Assembly (NCBI RefSeq): GCF_000196115.1
Contig: NC_005027.1
Coordinates: forward strand, 4,464,001 to 4,528,000
Direction of reading: 5' to 3'
From: Rhodopirellula baltica SH 1
GTDB taxonomy: Bacteria; Planctomycetota; Planctomycetia; Pirellulales; Pirellulaceae
Length of the DNA: 64,000 nucleotides
Below the pieces are notes generated by a model. The model saw only the letters and a program-made list of their open reading frames with translations. It was not told the DNA's origin and ran no database searches. Both the position numbers and the translations under genes were made by a program. Shown in pieces: positions 1-11,977 of this stretch. Each line of letters opens with the position of its first letter. Position 1 is the stretch's first letter.

Positions 1-29
1 GGGATCGTGGAGCCGGATCAGCCGACTGA

Positions 30-1001
30 TTATACGCCCTGGTCGAGCTGTTGTTGACGCATCCGTCGACGTTTTCGCTGTTCGTAGGTCACTTCCGCGG
101 CACAACGCGAACAAGCCACGCCACGTTCGTAATCGGAATGCTGCTTCATTTCCGGGGTCAACGGCCATCCACATCCGTGACACAACTCATACGCCCCAGC
201 CTGCAATTGGTGATCGACCGCGACACGATTGTCGAACACAAAACATTCGCCCTGCCAACGAGAATCCTCTTCGGGCATCTTTTCCAAATAATTCAGAATC
301 CCGCCGCGCAGGTGGTACACCTCTTCGAATCCGCGTTCCTTCAGATACGCGGTCGACTTTTCACACCGGATCCCCCCCGTACAAAACATCGCAACTTTGG
401 GGTGCTTCTGCGGGTCCAAGTTTTCTTCGACAAACTTGGGGAATTCTCGAAAGGATTCCGTATGAGGGTTGATGGCACCCTCGAACGTGCCAATCTCGAT
501 CTCGTAGTCGTTTCGGGTATCGATCAGCGTGACATCCGGATCATCGACCAAAGCGTTCCAATCCTGGGGCTCGATGTAGGTGCCAACCGATCGCAGCGGA
601 TCAATGCTCGACACGCCCATCGTTACGATCTCACGCTTCAGCCGAACTTTGGTTTTGCGAAACGGGATCTCTTCGCAGTACGACCATTTGACATCCATTC
701 CGCGAAAAGGAGTGGCTTGGTCATCAAGCTCCATCGACCGGAGCCAGTCGATAAACGGTTCCATCAACTCTCGAGGTCCCGCGATCGTTCCATTGATGCC
801 TTCGCCGGCCAGCAACAACGATCCCCGAATGCCATCATCTGACATTCGCTGGCGGAACGGCTCTCGCAGCGATTCAAACTGTGGCAATGGAGTGAAGCAA
901 TACAGTGCCGCGACGGCCACCGGCAAATCAGCGGCACCAGCCTCGGCAGGCGATTCGGCGGGCAATTCGGCGGGTACGGAAGAAGCGTGTGATTCGGTCA
1001 T
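30..1001 (-). CDS. trhO: tRNA uridine(34) hydroxylase (TrhO/YceA, rhodanese family)
   Basis: This cytoplasmic enzyme makes 5-hydroxyuridine at position 34 of tRNAs. The 323-residue protein has the family layout: an N-terminal ferredoxin-like domain with the GEGINGT motif near residues 67-73, then a rhodanese domain with the loop CTGGIRCEK, where Cys207 is the expected catalytic cysteine. The C-terminus carries two CxxC pairs (CHGCG and CSRC) that could bind zinc. The first ~28 residues are Ala/Glu/Pro-rich, so the start could lie slightly downstream. It lies 18 bp downstream of the di-haem cytochrome gene on the same strand, which may mean co-transcription without a functional link. Family assignment is confident; the exact start is not. 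Confidence 0.93.
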
Positions 1002-1019
1002 GACCGAAAACTTACCAAT

Positions 1020-3089
1020 TCATTTGACCCATTGCAGCCAAGCATCCACGTAGGCAATCGGTGTCATGTTCATCCCCGCCTGAAATGCCTGCGGAAACGG
1101 CTGCCCCGATTGCAGGTTTCGCAACACGGCGTCGAAGCCCCGGCGATTCTGTCTGGACAACAAGGACTCCGCGATCGCGACGGCCATCCGGTCGGCTCGC
1201 TCCGGCGGCAGCTTTCCGTTGAGGAAATCCTTGCCCGACTTCAAGCTCCCCACCGCGGTGACCAACTCGGCCTGCCGTCGCATATTCTCATTTCGATCGC
1301 GTTTGGATTCGCCACCCGATATTGCGGTCCCAAGTCCTTGAGCAAACCATCGGGGCACGCCTTCGCCGCGGCTGACCACAGCCAGACTGGCAACCGGAGC
1401 CACGACCCGCTCGGCGATTTCCTCTTCGCTCGCTCGTTCCGATGCGACGACCGCGACATACGCGCGGATACCGTCGTACTTCCAGTGAGACTGCCATTCG
1501 GCAGGAACGTTCCTACCTTCGACCATTTTCGCAAACTCGCTGTAGTCATACCGCTTCGGCAAAACATAGATCGAAGCTTTGCCATGGAAGAAATCCTCCG
1601 GCGAGCCATCCGCCTGGGGCAGGAACTTACGAGCCTGCTGCAGTGCGGCTTCCGCGGACTCTGCAACCGTTTCGAGCGTTGCCGGCGAAACTTCCCCCCA
1701 AACCGCGAAGTGATCGCTCTGGTGATTTTGCATGCGATTGACATCGGCACCCGCCAACCGGAATTCATCTTCGGCAATTTCCGCACGCCGCTGACTGACC
1801 TCGGAGGAAGCCGCCGCGGACAACCAAGCCTGAGCAGTGACGACCTTCATTGGAGTTTGCACAAGAGCTTCGTCCACTTTGGCACCTTCGCTGATCCACG
1901 TTGAAATCAACTGAATATCACTGTCAGAAAGAGGAGGACGCCCACCGGCAGGCATTCGATCGCCAGCACTCCCGCGAAGTTTCTGAACTAGCAAGCTTGC
2001 TTCTCCGTCACCGGGCTTCATCACCGATCCGCTGTCACCGCCGCGAAGCATTTGAGCAAGGGTGTCCATCCGCAAACCGCCACGGGTCTGCATCGCGTCC
2101 AAGTGGCAACCGGTGCAGTTTTTAACCAACAGCGGTGCGACGTCCTTCGAGAACGATACGGTTTCATTGCCGGTTGGCTTCCCGACCATTGCGGGCTGAG
2201 CGGGCTCTGGCGTTGCGGGCGTGACGGGAGGCTCCCCGCCGCTCTTCAGGCTGGTCAGCATCGCGGTGGGATCGGGGCCGTCAAACTTGGCTCCTTCTGT
2301 CACCCATTGCTTCAATTTGTCCAATTGCTCCTTACTGACTTTTCCTCCTCCGCGAGGCATGTCGCCGGTTTCGATCGTTTCGATCAATCGACTGGCGATC
2401 ACGTCACCAGGAAAAATCACGACTCCCTCGGGGGGCCCTTCCATCAACTTGGCAAACGTTGGCATCGCGAACCCACCTTTGCTGCCGCGAATGTGACAAC
2501 CGCCGCACTTGTCGACCAAGATCGGTGCAACCTCCGAGACGAAACTGACCCCATCAGTGGCGGACCGGCTTGAAGGATCCGAGCCCGATGCCTCGGCCAT
2601 TGGCTCTGCCGTTGCCTTGGGCCGTTCCGGAATTCGGAATGGTGGCAGCGTGACGCCTTCCAGCTCCAGCATCGCTCGAGCGTTGACGATTCGGCGCATC
2701 ATCGGCAGCAATGCATCGTGCAGGTCAGACGACTCGGCGTTGCCGGCCACTTCGATCTGCTTGATCGCTTTGCGAAGAGCATCACCGGACGTCTCGTAGT
2801 CGCCACCGGCATACGCGGCACCGGCTCGCTTCACCTGCATATCGACCGACTGAACAATCGTTCGCGATCTCGCATCCAGCGGTTTGGCGACCGATCGCGG
2901 AGCGGTTTCTTGTCCAGCGGCCGGAGCGATTCCACCGGGAAAGGTCACCGGTGCCGTCCCAGCAAGCAACATCGCCGCCGCGAAAATGCGACGGGCCGGG
3001 CGGCGAACGTTCCGTTTTGAAACGATCGAAATCCCCTTTGAAACGACCTGAATCATCGTCACCAACATCTTTGTTCGAGTATCTGCCAA
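1020..3089 (-). CDS. Secreted protein with two planctomycete-type cytochrome c domains
   Basis: The 689-residue protein has a basic N-terminus and a hydrophobic stretch around residues 33-58, so it is probably exported. Two haem-binding motifs are visible, CGGCH at residues 195-199 and CTGCH at 325-329. Each sits in a domain of the planctomycete cytochrome C type, and each is followed by a DMPRGG/RMPAGG-like loop that resembles the haem ligand region of these domains. A Pro/Ala-rich linker separates them. The C-terminal ~280 residues contain a stretch that looks like a peptidase-like DUF1570 region (PRWFAQGLG), but no HExxH motif is visible. The start is uncertain; Met8 or Met12 are alternatives. 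The substrate or electron partner cannot be read from the sequence. Confidence 0.75.
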   Translation of the reverse strand: MADTRTKMLVTMIQVVSKGISIVSKRNVRRPARRIFAAAMLLAGTAPVTFPGGIAPAAGQETAPRSVAKPLDARSRTIVQSVDMQVKRAGAAYAGGDYETSGDALRKAIKQIEVAGNAESSDLHDALLPMMRRIVNARAMLELEGVTLPPFRIPERPKATAEPMAEASGSDPSSRSATDGVSFVSEVAPILVDKCGGCHIRGSKGGFAMPTFAKLMEGPPEGVVIFPGDVIASRLIETIETGDMPRGGGKVSKEQLDKLKQWVTEGAKFDGPDPTAMLTSLKSGGEPPVTPATPEPAQPAMVGKPTGNETVSFSKDVAPLLVKNCTGCHLDAMQTRGGLRMDTLAQMLRGGDSGSVMKPGDGEASLLVQKLRGSAGDRMPAGGRPPLSDSDIQLISTWISEGAKVDEALVQTPMKVVTAQAWLSAAASSEVSQRRAEIAEDEFRLAGADVNRMQNHQSDHFAVWGEVSPATLETVAESAEAALQQARKFLPQADGSPEDFFHGKASIYVLPKRYDYSEFAKMVEGRNVPAEWQSHWKYDGIRAYVAVVASERASEEEIAERVVAPVASLAVVSRGEGVPRWFAQGLGTAISGGESKRDRNENMRRQAELVTAVGSLKSGKDFLNGKLPPERADRMAVAIAESLLSRQNRRGFDAVLRNLQSGQPFPQAFQAGMNMTPIAYVDAWLQWVK

Positions 3090-3334
3090 TCACTCCATCA
3101 TAGACCACAAACGCAGTTCTTCCCGAAAAAGACTCACTCGTTGCGCGGTCATCGCCACGTTGAATGCCTGCAACCGGCATCACCCTGCCCTCGCCATCCG
3201 GGCCTCCCCTGCCCTGCTCCGCCGCAATCTTCGTACTCGATCATCGCTCCCGACTCCCTTGGCCCTTCCCCGTTTCCCCCCTGCTCTTTTACACTGCCGC
3301 ATTGGCCTTTCCCGCAATATCCGGCAAGAACACG

Positions 3335-4927
3335 ATGACCTCTTCTGCGAACACCACCTCGCCCGCCATCGCTGAAACCACTTGGCTGACCGACCAACGC
3401 ATCCTGGTGCTCGATTTTGGATCGCAATACGCGCAACTGATCGCCCGCCGCGTTCGCGAACAAAACGTTTATTGCCAAATTGTTCGCCACGACATCTCGG
3501 CCGAACGCATTGCGGAACTGGCCCCAAAAGGCATCATCCTTTCGGGCGGCCCAAACAGCGTTTACGAAGAAGGTGCCCCGAAGTGCGACGAAGGATTGTT
3601 CGATCTGGGGATCCCCGTCCTCGGGATTTGCTACGGGATGCAGCTCGCCTGCCAAGCGCTCGGTGGTAAAGTCGACAACACACCCAGCCGTGAATATGGC
3701 CGGGCGATGTGTGAGTTCACCGATCGCGATTCGATCTTCCGCGGCATGCAAGAATCGGAACAGGTCTGGATGAGCCACGGCGACCAAGTGTCACAGATCG
3801 CCGATCAGTTCACCGCGATGGCCAAGACATCGACATGCCCCTACGCCGCCATTCGTCACAACGAACGTCCGGTCTTTGGAATGCAGTTCCACCCGGAAGT
3901 CACGCACACACCACACGGCGGCCAAATCCTTCGCAACTTTGTGATTGACGTTTGCGGTTGCGACGGCAGTTGGAAGTTAGGCGACTTCGCCGATGCCGCG
4001 ATTGAATCGATTCGCAAACAAGTCGGTAACAAACGTGTCATTTGCGGCCTGTCCGGCGGAGTCGACTCGTCGGTCGTTGCCGCGTTGCTTTACAAAGCCA
4101 TCGGCCCGCAGCTGTCTTGCATCTTGGTCGACAATGGACTGCTACGAAAAAACGAACAACAAATCGTTTTGGAAGAGTTCAGCAACCACTTCAAGACCGA
4201 CCTGCACATCGTCGAAGCCGAAGACCGATTCCTGGCAGACTTGGCGGGGATCGATGAACCGCAAGAGAAACGTCGCCGCATCGGCCACGCCTTCATTGAA
4301 TGCTTCAAAGACGAAGCCGCCAAAATCGAAGACGCTCACTTCCTGGCACAAGGCACGCTCTATCCCGACGTGATCGAAAGCGGTGCTGACAAAGACGGCC
4401 CCGCCGCCACGATCAAGCTGCACCACAATGTCGGCGGACTTCCTGAAGAATTGGGGTTTGAATTGATCGAACCTCTGCGAGACTTGTTCAAAGACGAAGT
4501 GCGTCGACTCGGTCTGGAACTTGGATTGCCCGAACAACTTGTTTGGCGTCATCCATTCCCCGGTCCTGGACTGGCCGTGCGTTGTCTCGGCGAGATCACC
4601 CGAGACAAGCTGGTCGTGCTACGGGAAGCCGACGCGATCGTTGTCGAAGAAATTGAAAACGCGGGACTATACCGAGAAACCAGCCAAGCGTTTGCCGTCT
4701 TGCTGCCGGTCCAAAGCGTCGGCGTGATGGGAGATGCCCGCACCTACGACAATGCCGTCGCGGTTCGCTGCGTCAACACCGACGACTTCATGACCGCGGA
4801 CTGGAGTCACCTGCCGTATGAACTGCTGGCTCGCATCAGCACCCGAATCATCAACGAAGTCAAAGGCGTTAACCGAGTCTGTTACGACATCAGCAGCAAA
4901 CCGCCCGCGACCATTGAATGGGAGTGA
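3335..4927 (+). CDS. guaA: GMP synthase (glutamine-hydrolysing)
   Basis: The enzyme converts XMP to GMP with ATP and glutamine, the last step of guanine nucleotide synthesis. From the ATG at 3335 it has 530 residues, close to the usual length. The class I glutamine amidotransferase domain shows the nucleophile loop GICYGMQL (Cys99) and the His/Glu pair in FHPEV (His186, Glu188). The ATP pyrophosphatase domain begins with SGGVDSS at 240-246, and the C-terminal dimerisation domain ends in the standard PPATIEWE. The open frame extends 57 codons upstream, but that extension is proline-rich and unrelated to the family, so the ATG at 3335 was chosen. Confidence 0.97.
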
Positions 4928-5119
4928 TGCACACCGCTGCACACGCCAACACCCCGGCTCCGACCAAACAAGACGAGCTACCAAAAGTGCAATCAGACAA
5001 GCGGATGAATTCTCACCGCTGATCGCCACAAACGAACGCACTGACAATTCTGTCACTTTGCAATTCAAACAACTGCAACCGTATTCTCCGCCTCCACCTT
5101 CAGCCCACCAAGCGAAAAC

Positions 5120-6799
<1,680 letters not shown>

Positions 6800-6818
6800 T
6801 CCAGCCTCGCGATCGCTA

Positions 6819-6839
6819 CCTCCGCGACACTCGCGGAGG
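6819..6839. terminator. Stem-loop after ettA
   Basis: A perfect 9-bp stem (CCTCCGCGA pairing with TCGCGGAGG) closes a CAC loop 20 bp after the ettA stop codon. No T-run follows, so it is either a weak terminator or an mRNA-end stabilising structure. Confidence 0.5.
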
Positions 6840-6885
6840 ATCTCAATCATTCACCCATCTGTTTCCTTTCCACCTTTTCAAATTC

Positions 6886-7233
6886 ATGACGATTCTGCGC
6901 ACAGGCACCAACGAAAAGTACGCCGAGGGCTTTGAAGCCGCTTTCGGTGGCGGAACTCCCGCCTCGAAAAAGACCGCGAAGAAAGCAACCAAGAAGGCCG
7001 CAAAAAAAACCAGCAAGAAGGCCAAGACCCAGCCCGCTCAATCCAAGAAAAAATCGGCTAAGAAGTCAGTAAAAAAAGCGGCCAAGAAGAGCGTTAAAAA
7101 GGCTGTCAAAGCCAAAGCGACGCCGAAGAAGGCAGTCAAAAAAGCCGCTAAAAAGTCGGTCAAGAAATCTGTGAAAAAGACCGCGAAGAAGTCCGTGAAG
7201 AAATCGGCTAAGAAGGCAAAGAAGAAGAGCTGA
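6886..7233 (+). CDS. Histone H1-like lysine-rich small protein
   Basis: The 115-residue protein has a short mixed N-terminus (about 25 residues, containing YAEGFEAAFGG) followed by about 90 residues made almost wholly of Lys, Ala, Ser, Thr and Val in repeats such as AKKSVKK and AKKAVKK. This composition is that of bacterial H1-like DNA- or RNA-binding proteins (Hc1/HctA-like, AlgP-like tails). It has no membrane segment or catalytic motif. A nucleoid or RNA-compaction role is inferred from composition only. The non-repetitive N-terminus may be an oligomerisation or targeting part. It stands between ettA and the large unknown gene, in the same direction. Repeat regions of this type often vary in length between strains. 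Confidence 0.75.
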   Translation: MTILRTGTNEKYAEGFEAAFGGGTPASKKTAKKATKKAAKKTSKKAKTQPAQSKKKSAKKSVKKAAKKSVKKAVKAKATPKKAVKKAAKKSVKKSVKKTAKKSVKKSAKKAKKKS

Positions 7234-7360
7234 ATGCTTTTTGGGGAGTGGCCGGGAAAGCCAAGCGTTTTCCCGTGCCCCTCGACATAACCGGCACGTC
7301 CTCCACAATGACGTCGCCCCCGCCAAGCGTCCCGCCTTCCAACTATCTTCGGTTCCCTTG

Positions 7361-10300
7361 ATGCCTGCCTCACCGTCCCGCGAACCCAACGGCAACCTGC
7401 CCGACCATCAATTGGCCGCCGCAGCCTGGTCGCCGCCTTCGCAAGACGTCCGCACGGCACTCCAATCCCTCATCGGATATCTGAACTTTTCTTCTGGTCC
7501 CGCACCCACCGCGGTGTTCTCGGCCTGGAACCAAGTTCACGACGAAGCTTCCGGCGGAGACGTCCTCAATGGGCCGCCGCCGTTCTTGATCATGCGAGAC
7601 TGGTTGGAAGAAGCCGCCCAGTCACTGCGGAAAAGCTCACCCGCGTTTGCCAACATTGATCGAGCCCTCGGTTTGATCAATCTCCTTTGGTCGGGGCTGT
7701 TGCCGGCCTACTTGGATTTCCATCGCGACCTGCTGTTCCACCAACCGCCGGAACTGCTCTTCAACGGTTTCTTCCTGGGACGTTGTGCCGAAGTCATGGT
7801 GCAACAAATCGGCGAAGACGAGTCCATTGGCACCGTGGACGACGAATCCGCTCGCTTGCGGCAAATCATCGGCACGCTGAACGACTACGTCGGCTACCGC
7901 CCAGTCGCGGTCCTCGAAAATCGTGCGTGCCAACCTTACGCACACGAATTCGTTCGACCGATCCCGCAAATGGTCCAGGGTGCTGGTATCACCGCCGGAC
8001 CCTATCGCGAATTGATCGAGCGCGCGGTGCGAGCGATCGAAGAAGCTCCCGAGGACATCCTGCGTTCCGCGGCTATGGATCCAAAGCAACTGCGGGAGCT
8101 TTGCTTGGACCCACGAGCGTATGACTTTGACCATCCGGTCAATCGTCGACCGAACTATCACTTTGGCGGATGGGATGAACATGCGATCGATTCCGATGGA
8201 CGCTACGATCGGTTCATCCTTCGCAGTGTGACCCTGGATTCATTGCTCGCACGAGTCAACGAGACGCCAGAACTGCCTCGTGACGAACTACTCGAAGAAG
8301 CCGCTTCGGTGTTGGCCGGCACAATGCTCATGGCATCGGGCATCTCCGGTTGGGGCCCTGGTTGCTACAGCAGCGATGTGACGCTTCGATCACTGATGGT
8401 TCCGATCGCCAACTTCCGTGATGAGTTTTACAACTGGCGAATTTCGCGAATCGGTGGTGAACATGGCCAACGTTTGCTCGACGAAGTCAAAACGCGACAT
8501 CAAGCCTTCGGTGCAGCTCGCCAGAATTTAAACGCCGCTTTGGCACGCCGTCGTGCCATTCAGTTGCAACACGTTCAACTCGCTCGCATCTACGCCCGCT
8601 TGGGATATCCCGATTCAGCGACGAAGCAAGCCGACGTGGTACCGGCCACCTCCGCTCGTTTGATGTGCCGCATTGACTGCGGGATGACACTCGGCCTACG
8701 CGCCCTCCGCACGGATCGCTTCCCCGATGCGGTGGAAGTCCCCGAACAAACATTCGATTTGATCCGCCGCGCCATCGAATGCGGCGCCCTGATGGACCCG
8801 TGGGACATCCTCGGATTCACTGGCAACTTCAGCCTGTATCCAGGGATCGAAAATTCGATCCACGACAGCCGACTCGATGAGTTGCTGTACATCATCGAGA
8901 ACCTCTTCGGCTACATCGCTCGCGTATGGAGTGAAGCGGCCGCTCGCGATGACGAAGTTGCCTACGAACGAATGGATCGCCAATACCGCGAAGTTGCCCA
9001 GTGGTGGCGAACATTCGCGGCTCACACGGTTGAATCCGTCGAAGCAACGGATCCTTGGGAATCGTACGAGTCCGCTCGTTTGGTCGCTCAAGCTCTGCGT
9101 TTGTGGCACCGTGGCGGTGCACAACGAGGCGACATTGCGTTCTGGGCACCTCACGCGGATCTGTTTGATTCACCACGAGCCTACATGCTCGTGATCTCCG
9201 CACTGCTGGAACGCAAAGACTTCATCCCCGCCCAAGCACTCTTGATCCACTGGCTGTGCCAAGCCGATCGGGTGGGACTGCGCAGCGGAGCGAACTCATT
9301 GCCTCGTCTGACCGAACGCTGGTTGCTGCAACTTCGCGATCACATGCGGGAGGACTCGCACGAGCTCTGGCCACGTGTCAACAAGTTCTTTGACTATCTC
9401 GAAGCCAATGCGGAATCGTTTTGGTCCGCACCTCGCTTCGAAGTTGGCGACGATGAGCCCCGTGATCGGCATCGCGACAACTGGGAGCAAGAATTAGCCG
9501 AAGCCAACGAAGATCCGTTTGGATCACCCGAAGAAGATGACGAGGCGGGACTGTTTGATGCGGCGTACGAAAACGTCAGCTATCGCGACACGACCGATGA
9601 CGGAAACGAAGGTTCGATCTTTGATACTAGCAGCGACAGCAGCAGTGTCGACGAACTCGAAGCCGAAGTGAAACGACTCGCCAGCCGTCTCGACTTCTTG
9701 CAGTCGCTGGCTCGAATGTGGGCGGTTGGTGCCGATGTTGCACTGACCGAAATTCATGCCGCGACGGAGTCGACTGATTCAGCTGACTCGTCCGACCCGC
9801 AACGCCGACAGCAACAGATCGAAGCATTGTCCGCATGGGCTCGCCGAGCGGTTGCCAACCGAATCGGGTTGCTCGAACTGCTTGGTGATGTCCGAGCTTA
9901 CAAAATCAAACCGGCGGGCACCGACAAAGATTCCATGCGAATCTATGATCGCCGCCGCGTCCTCCGCGACAGTCTGATGGAACGGGTCATCACCACCGCG
10001 GTGGAAATGGCTGATGCGAGACGATTGATCGCAAGCGCTCTCGGTGCCCTCCAGGGCAAACTGCCAGAAGACGTGGGCGAAGAATTTGCCGAAGACGATG
10101 CTGGCGCGATCGAGCTGTTCTCCGCGCTCATCGCCGGCGACGCCGAACGAGCCCGCGAGCGGTTCCCGACGTTCATCGAAGCGATCCTCAATCGCAGTTT
10201 GCTTTACATCCCACTTTCACGTGGCGGTGACCCGGTCAAAATTTATGTGACCCGGTTGCGAGAACGTGTGCTCCGACACCTGTTGCACTGGTTGCCACGT

Positions 10301-11557
10301 CGCGGCCTGTTCGCAGAAACCTGCCGGCTGATCGAAACCGCTCGCCAAATGGAACAACGGCATCCAATCGGTGCCGGTGCCGTGACAGAGTTTGACGGCT
10401 TGTATCGAGCTGGTTATCGATCTTTGGTGGGGTCGATCGCCGAAGCCGTTTTGCATGCGACCGCCGGCGAACCGCCCTCCCCTGCCCCGACTGAACCTCA
10501 ATCCGCCACGCGAGAGCTCAGCGTCACGGACCAAGACGCGATCGCCGATCGGTTGATTCCACTACTGGAACGACTGACCGAAACGATGCTCGGCAGCTGG
10601 CTCGCCCACAGTCAAACCCTTCGCCTGTCACCGCTCGAAGCCGTCAGTGATCCTGCAAAGTGGGAACGTTTAGTTGAATTCATCAAACTTTACGGCGACC
10701 CAATCTTCACCCAAGGTTTCCTGCAACTGAGCAACGTTCGCGCGGTGCTGCACCAAGACGTCTCGTCATGGCTGGAACGCGCCATGACCGATGGCGACGA
10801 CTTGTTGGAAGACACCCAGCTATTTCGCGATCTCGAAATTGGCAAGATCAAGATCAACGAAGCCTCGCGATGGATCACGCTGGTGTTTGAATCGCTGCTC
10901 GATCACCACGCGGAATACCAAGACTACAACAGCACGACGACACAAAGCGATCGCGGCGAACTGATCTACACGTTCCTCGATTTTTTGCGTCTGCGAACTC
11001 GATACGAACGCGTCGCGTGGAATTTAAAACCGATCATGTGGACCCACGAAGTCCTCGTGCGGATGGGCCTCGATCAAACGTCACTGGGTTGGCGTGAAAG
11101 CCTCAACGAACGCATCGCAGCTGAAGCCGAGCTATATGTTCAGAAGCTTCGTGAATTGCAACGTCGACATTCCATGCGAATGCCAACGATTGCCGATCGC
11201 ATCGAAGAACGATTCGTTCAACCAATGACGATCGACCGAATGCGATCGCTTGTCGAACCCGCCATGGGCGATGCGGAAGCGGACCGCTTTAGTGCCGCGT
11301 TCGAACAACTCGAAGCAGAAGCCAACGAACTTTCGCGAACTCCCGTTGGCGTCGGACTCGATCTGCCGCCTTGGTTGAGTGCTCTGGAAGATGAAGTGGA
11401 AAAGATCGGGAAACGAAATCTAATCAGCGAGATTGACCCGCAAGAATTGATGACCATTCCCGTCAGCCCACTGACGCTGGACGAACTCAAAACGCAACTC
11501 GCGACGGCTCAAACCCAAGGCCGCCGGTTGCCTCATATGCGTCGCCGCAAATCCTAA
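7361..11557 (+). CDS. Very large conserved-type protein of unknown function
   Basis: From the ATG at 7361 the product has 1398 residues; the open frame extends 40 codons further up to a TTG at 7241, but that part is low-complexity and lacks a ribosome site. No signal peptide or membrane segment is evident, so it is probably cytoplasmic. Most of it is helical and rich in Arg, Glu, Leu and Asp, without nucleotide-binding or catalytic motifs that I recognise. Around 9450-9650 there is an acidic and serine-rich linker (runs such as EEDDEAG and TSSDSSS) that divides it into an N-terminal ~690-residue part and a C-terminal ~640-residue part, the latter opening with a probable coiled coil. Function unknown; possibly a planctomycete-specific scaffold protein. 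Confidence 0.8.
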   Translation: MPASPSREPNGNLPDHQLAAAAWSPPSQDVRTALQSLIGYLNFSSGPAPTAVFSAWNQVHDEASGGDVLNGPPPFLIMRDWLEEAAQSLRKSSPAFANIDRALGLINLLWSGLLPAYLDFHRDLLFHQPPELLFNGFFLGRCAEVMVQQIGEDESIGTVDDESARLRQIIGTLNDYVGYRPVAVLENRACQPYAHEFVRPIPQMVQGAGITAGPYRELIERAVRAIEEAPEDILRSAAMDPKQLRELCLDPRAYDFDHPVNRRPNYHFGGWDEHAIDSDGRYDRFILRSVTLDSLLARVNETPELPRDELLEEAASVLAGTMLMASGISGWGPGCYSSDVTLRSLMVPIANFRDEFYNWRISRIGGEHGQRLLDEVKTRHQAFGAARQNLNAALARRRAIQLQHVQLARIYARLGYPDSATKQADVVPATSARLMCRIDCGMTLGLRALRTDRFPDAVEVPEQTFDLIRRAIECGALMDPWDILGFTGNFSLYPGIENSIHDSRLDELLYIIENLFGYIARVWSEAAARDDEVAYERMDRQYREVAQWWRTFAAHTVESVEATDPWESYESARLVAQALRLWHRGGAQRGDIAFWAPHADLFDSPRAYMLVISALLERKDFIPAQALLIHWLCQADRVGLRSGANSLPRLTERWLLQLRDHMREDSHELWPRVNKFFDYLEANAESFWSAPRFEVGDDEPRDRHRDNWEQELAEANEDPFGSPEEDDEAGLFDAAYENVSYRDTTDDGNEGSIFDTSSDSSSVDELEAEVKRLASRLDFLQSLARMWAVGADVALTEIHAATESTDSADSSDPQRRQQQIEALSAWARRAVANRIGLLELLGDVRAYKIKPAGTDKDSMRIYDRRRVLRDSLMERVITTAVEMADARRLIASALGALQGKLPEDVGEEFAEDDAGAIELFSALIAGDAERARERFPTFIEAILNRSLLYIPLSRGGDPVKIYVTRLRERVLRHLLHWLPRRGLFAETCRLIETARQMEQRHPIGAGAVTEFDGLYRAGYRSLVGSIAEAVLHATAGEPPSPAPTEPQSATRELSVTDQDAIADRLIPLLERLTETMLGSWLAHSQTLRLSPLEAVSDPAKWERLVEFIKLYGDPIFTQGFLQLSNVRAVLHQDVSSWLERAMTDGDDLLEDTQLFRDLEIGKIKINEASRWITLVFESLLDHHAEYQDYNSTTTQSDRGELIYTFLDFLRLRTRYERVAWNLKPIMWTHEVLVRMGLDQTSLGWRESLNERIAAEAELYVQKLRELQRRHSMRMPTIADRIEERFVQPMTIDRMRSLVEPAMGDAEADRFSAAFEQLEAEANELSRTPVGVGLDLPPWLSALEDEVEKIGKRNLISEIDPQELMTIPVSPLTLDELKTQLATAQTQGRRLPHMRRRKS

Positions 11558-11977
11558 GTTGCGCGTTCCGTCTGGTTCGCGGTCGGCTTTGCGCGTGACC
11601 GCTGCACGGGTGAACGAACCGCAAACTTCTTCGCCTCCCGGTTGCGTGCATCTCGCTTTCGAAAGTGACAAGCAAAACGGCGATGATTTTTCAGCGGAAT
11701 CTCGAAAAGTCAAAAAAACTTTGACTCAAGTCCGACTGAAAATGGCGTCGCGAGGCGAGGTTTCAGAGGTCAACCCGAAAGACATTGCAGGAACTCAGGG
11801 GAATGATCCGCTCCTCTAAAGACCCAAATCCTCCCCATCCCTCCTATTTTATCGCGGCATCACCATTCAACAGCGTGATTCAAGTGAAGCGCACAGGGTG
11901 CCGATCTAGATTGGCTCTCCCTTATCGCACCGATATACTCCCGGCTTCTAGTCTCGTCCTTGAAACGTTGAAAATCG
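11558..11977. other. Intergenic region upstream of glgP
   Basis: No gene can be supported in these 420 bases. Short open frames exist but show no family resemblance or ribosome site. One small hairpin is visible, AGTCAAA (11708-11714) pairing with TTTGACT (11720-11726) around an AAAAC loop. The glgP promoter is expected here, but no convincing -35/-10 pair was found. Confidence 0.5.

Noticed and set aside
3164-3334. 57-codon N-terminal extension of GMP synthase
   Set aside because: The extension is unrelated to the family, and the ATG at 3335 gives a normal-length enzyme.
11559-11819. 86-codon open frame upstream of glgP
   Set aside because: It has no family resemblance, no ribosome site and lies in the probable promoter region.
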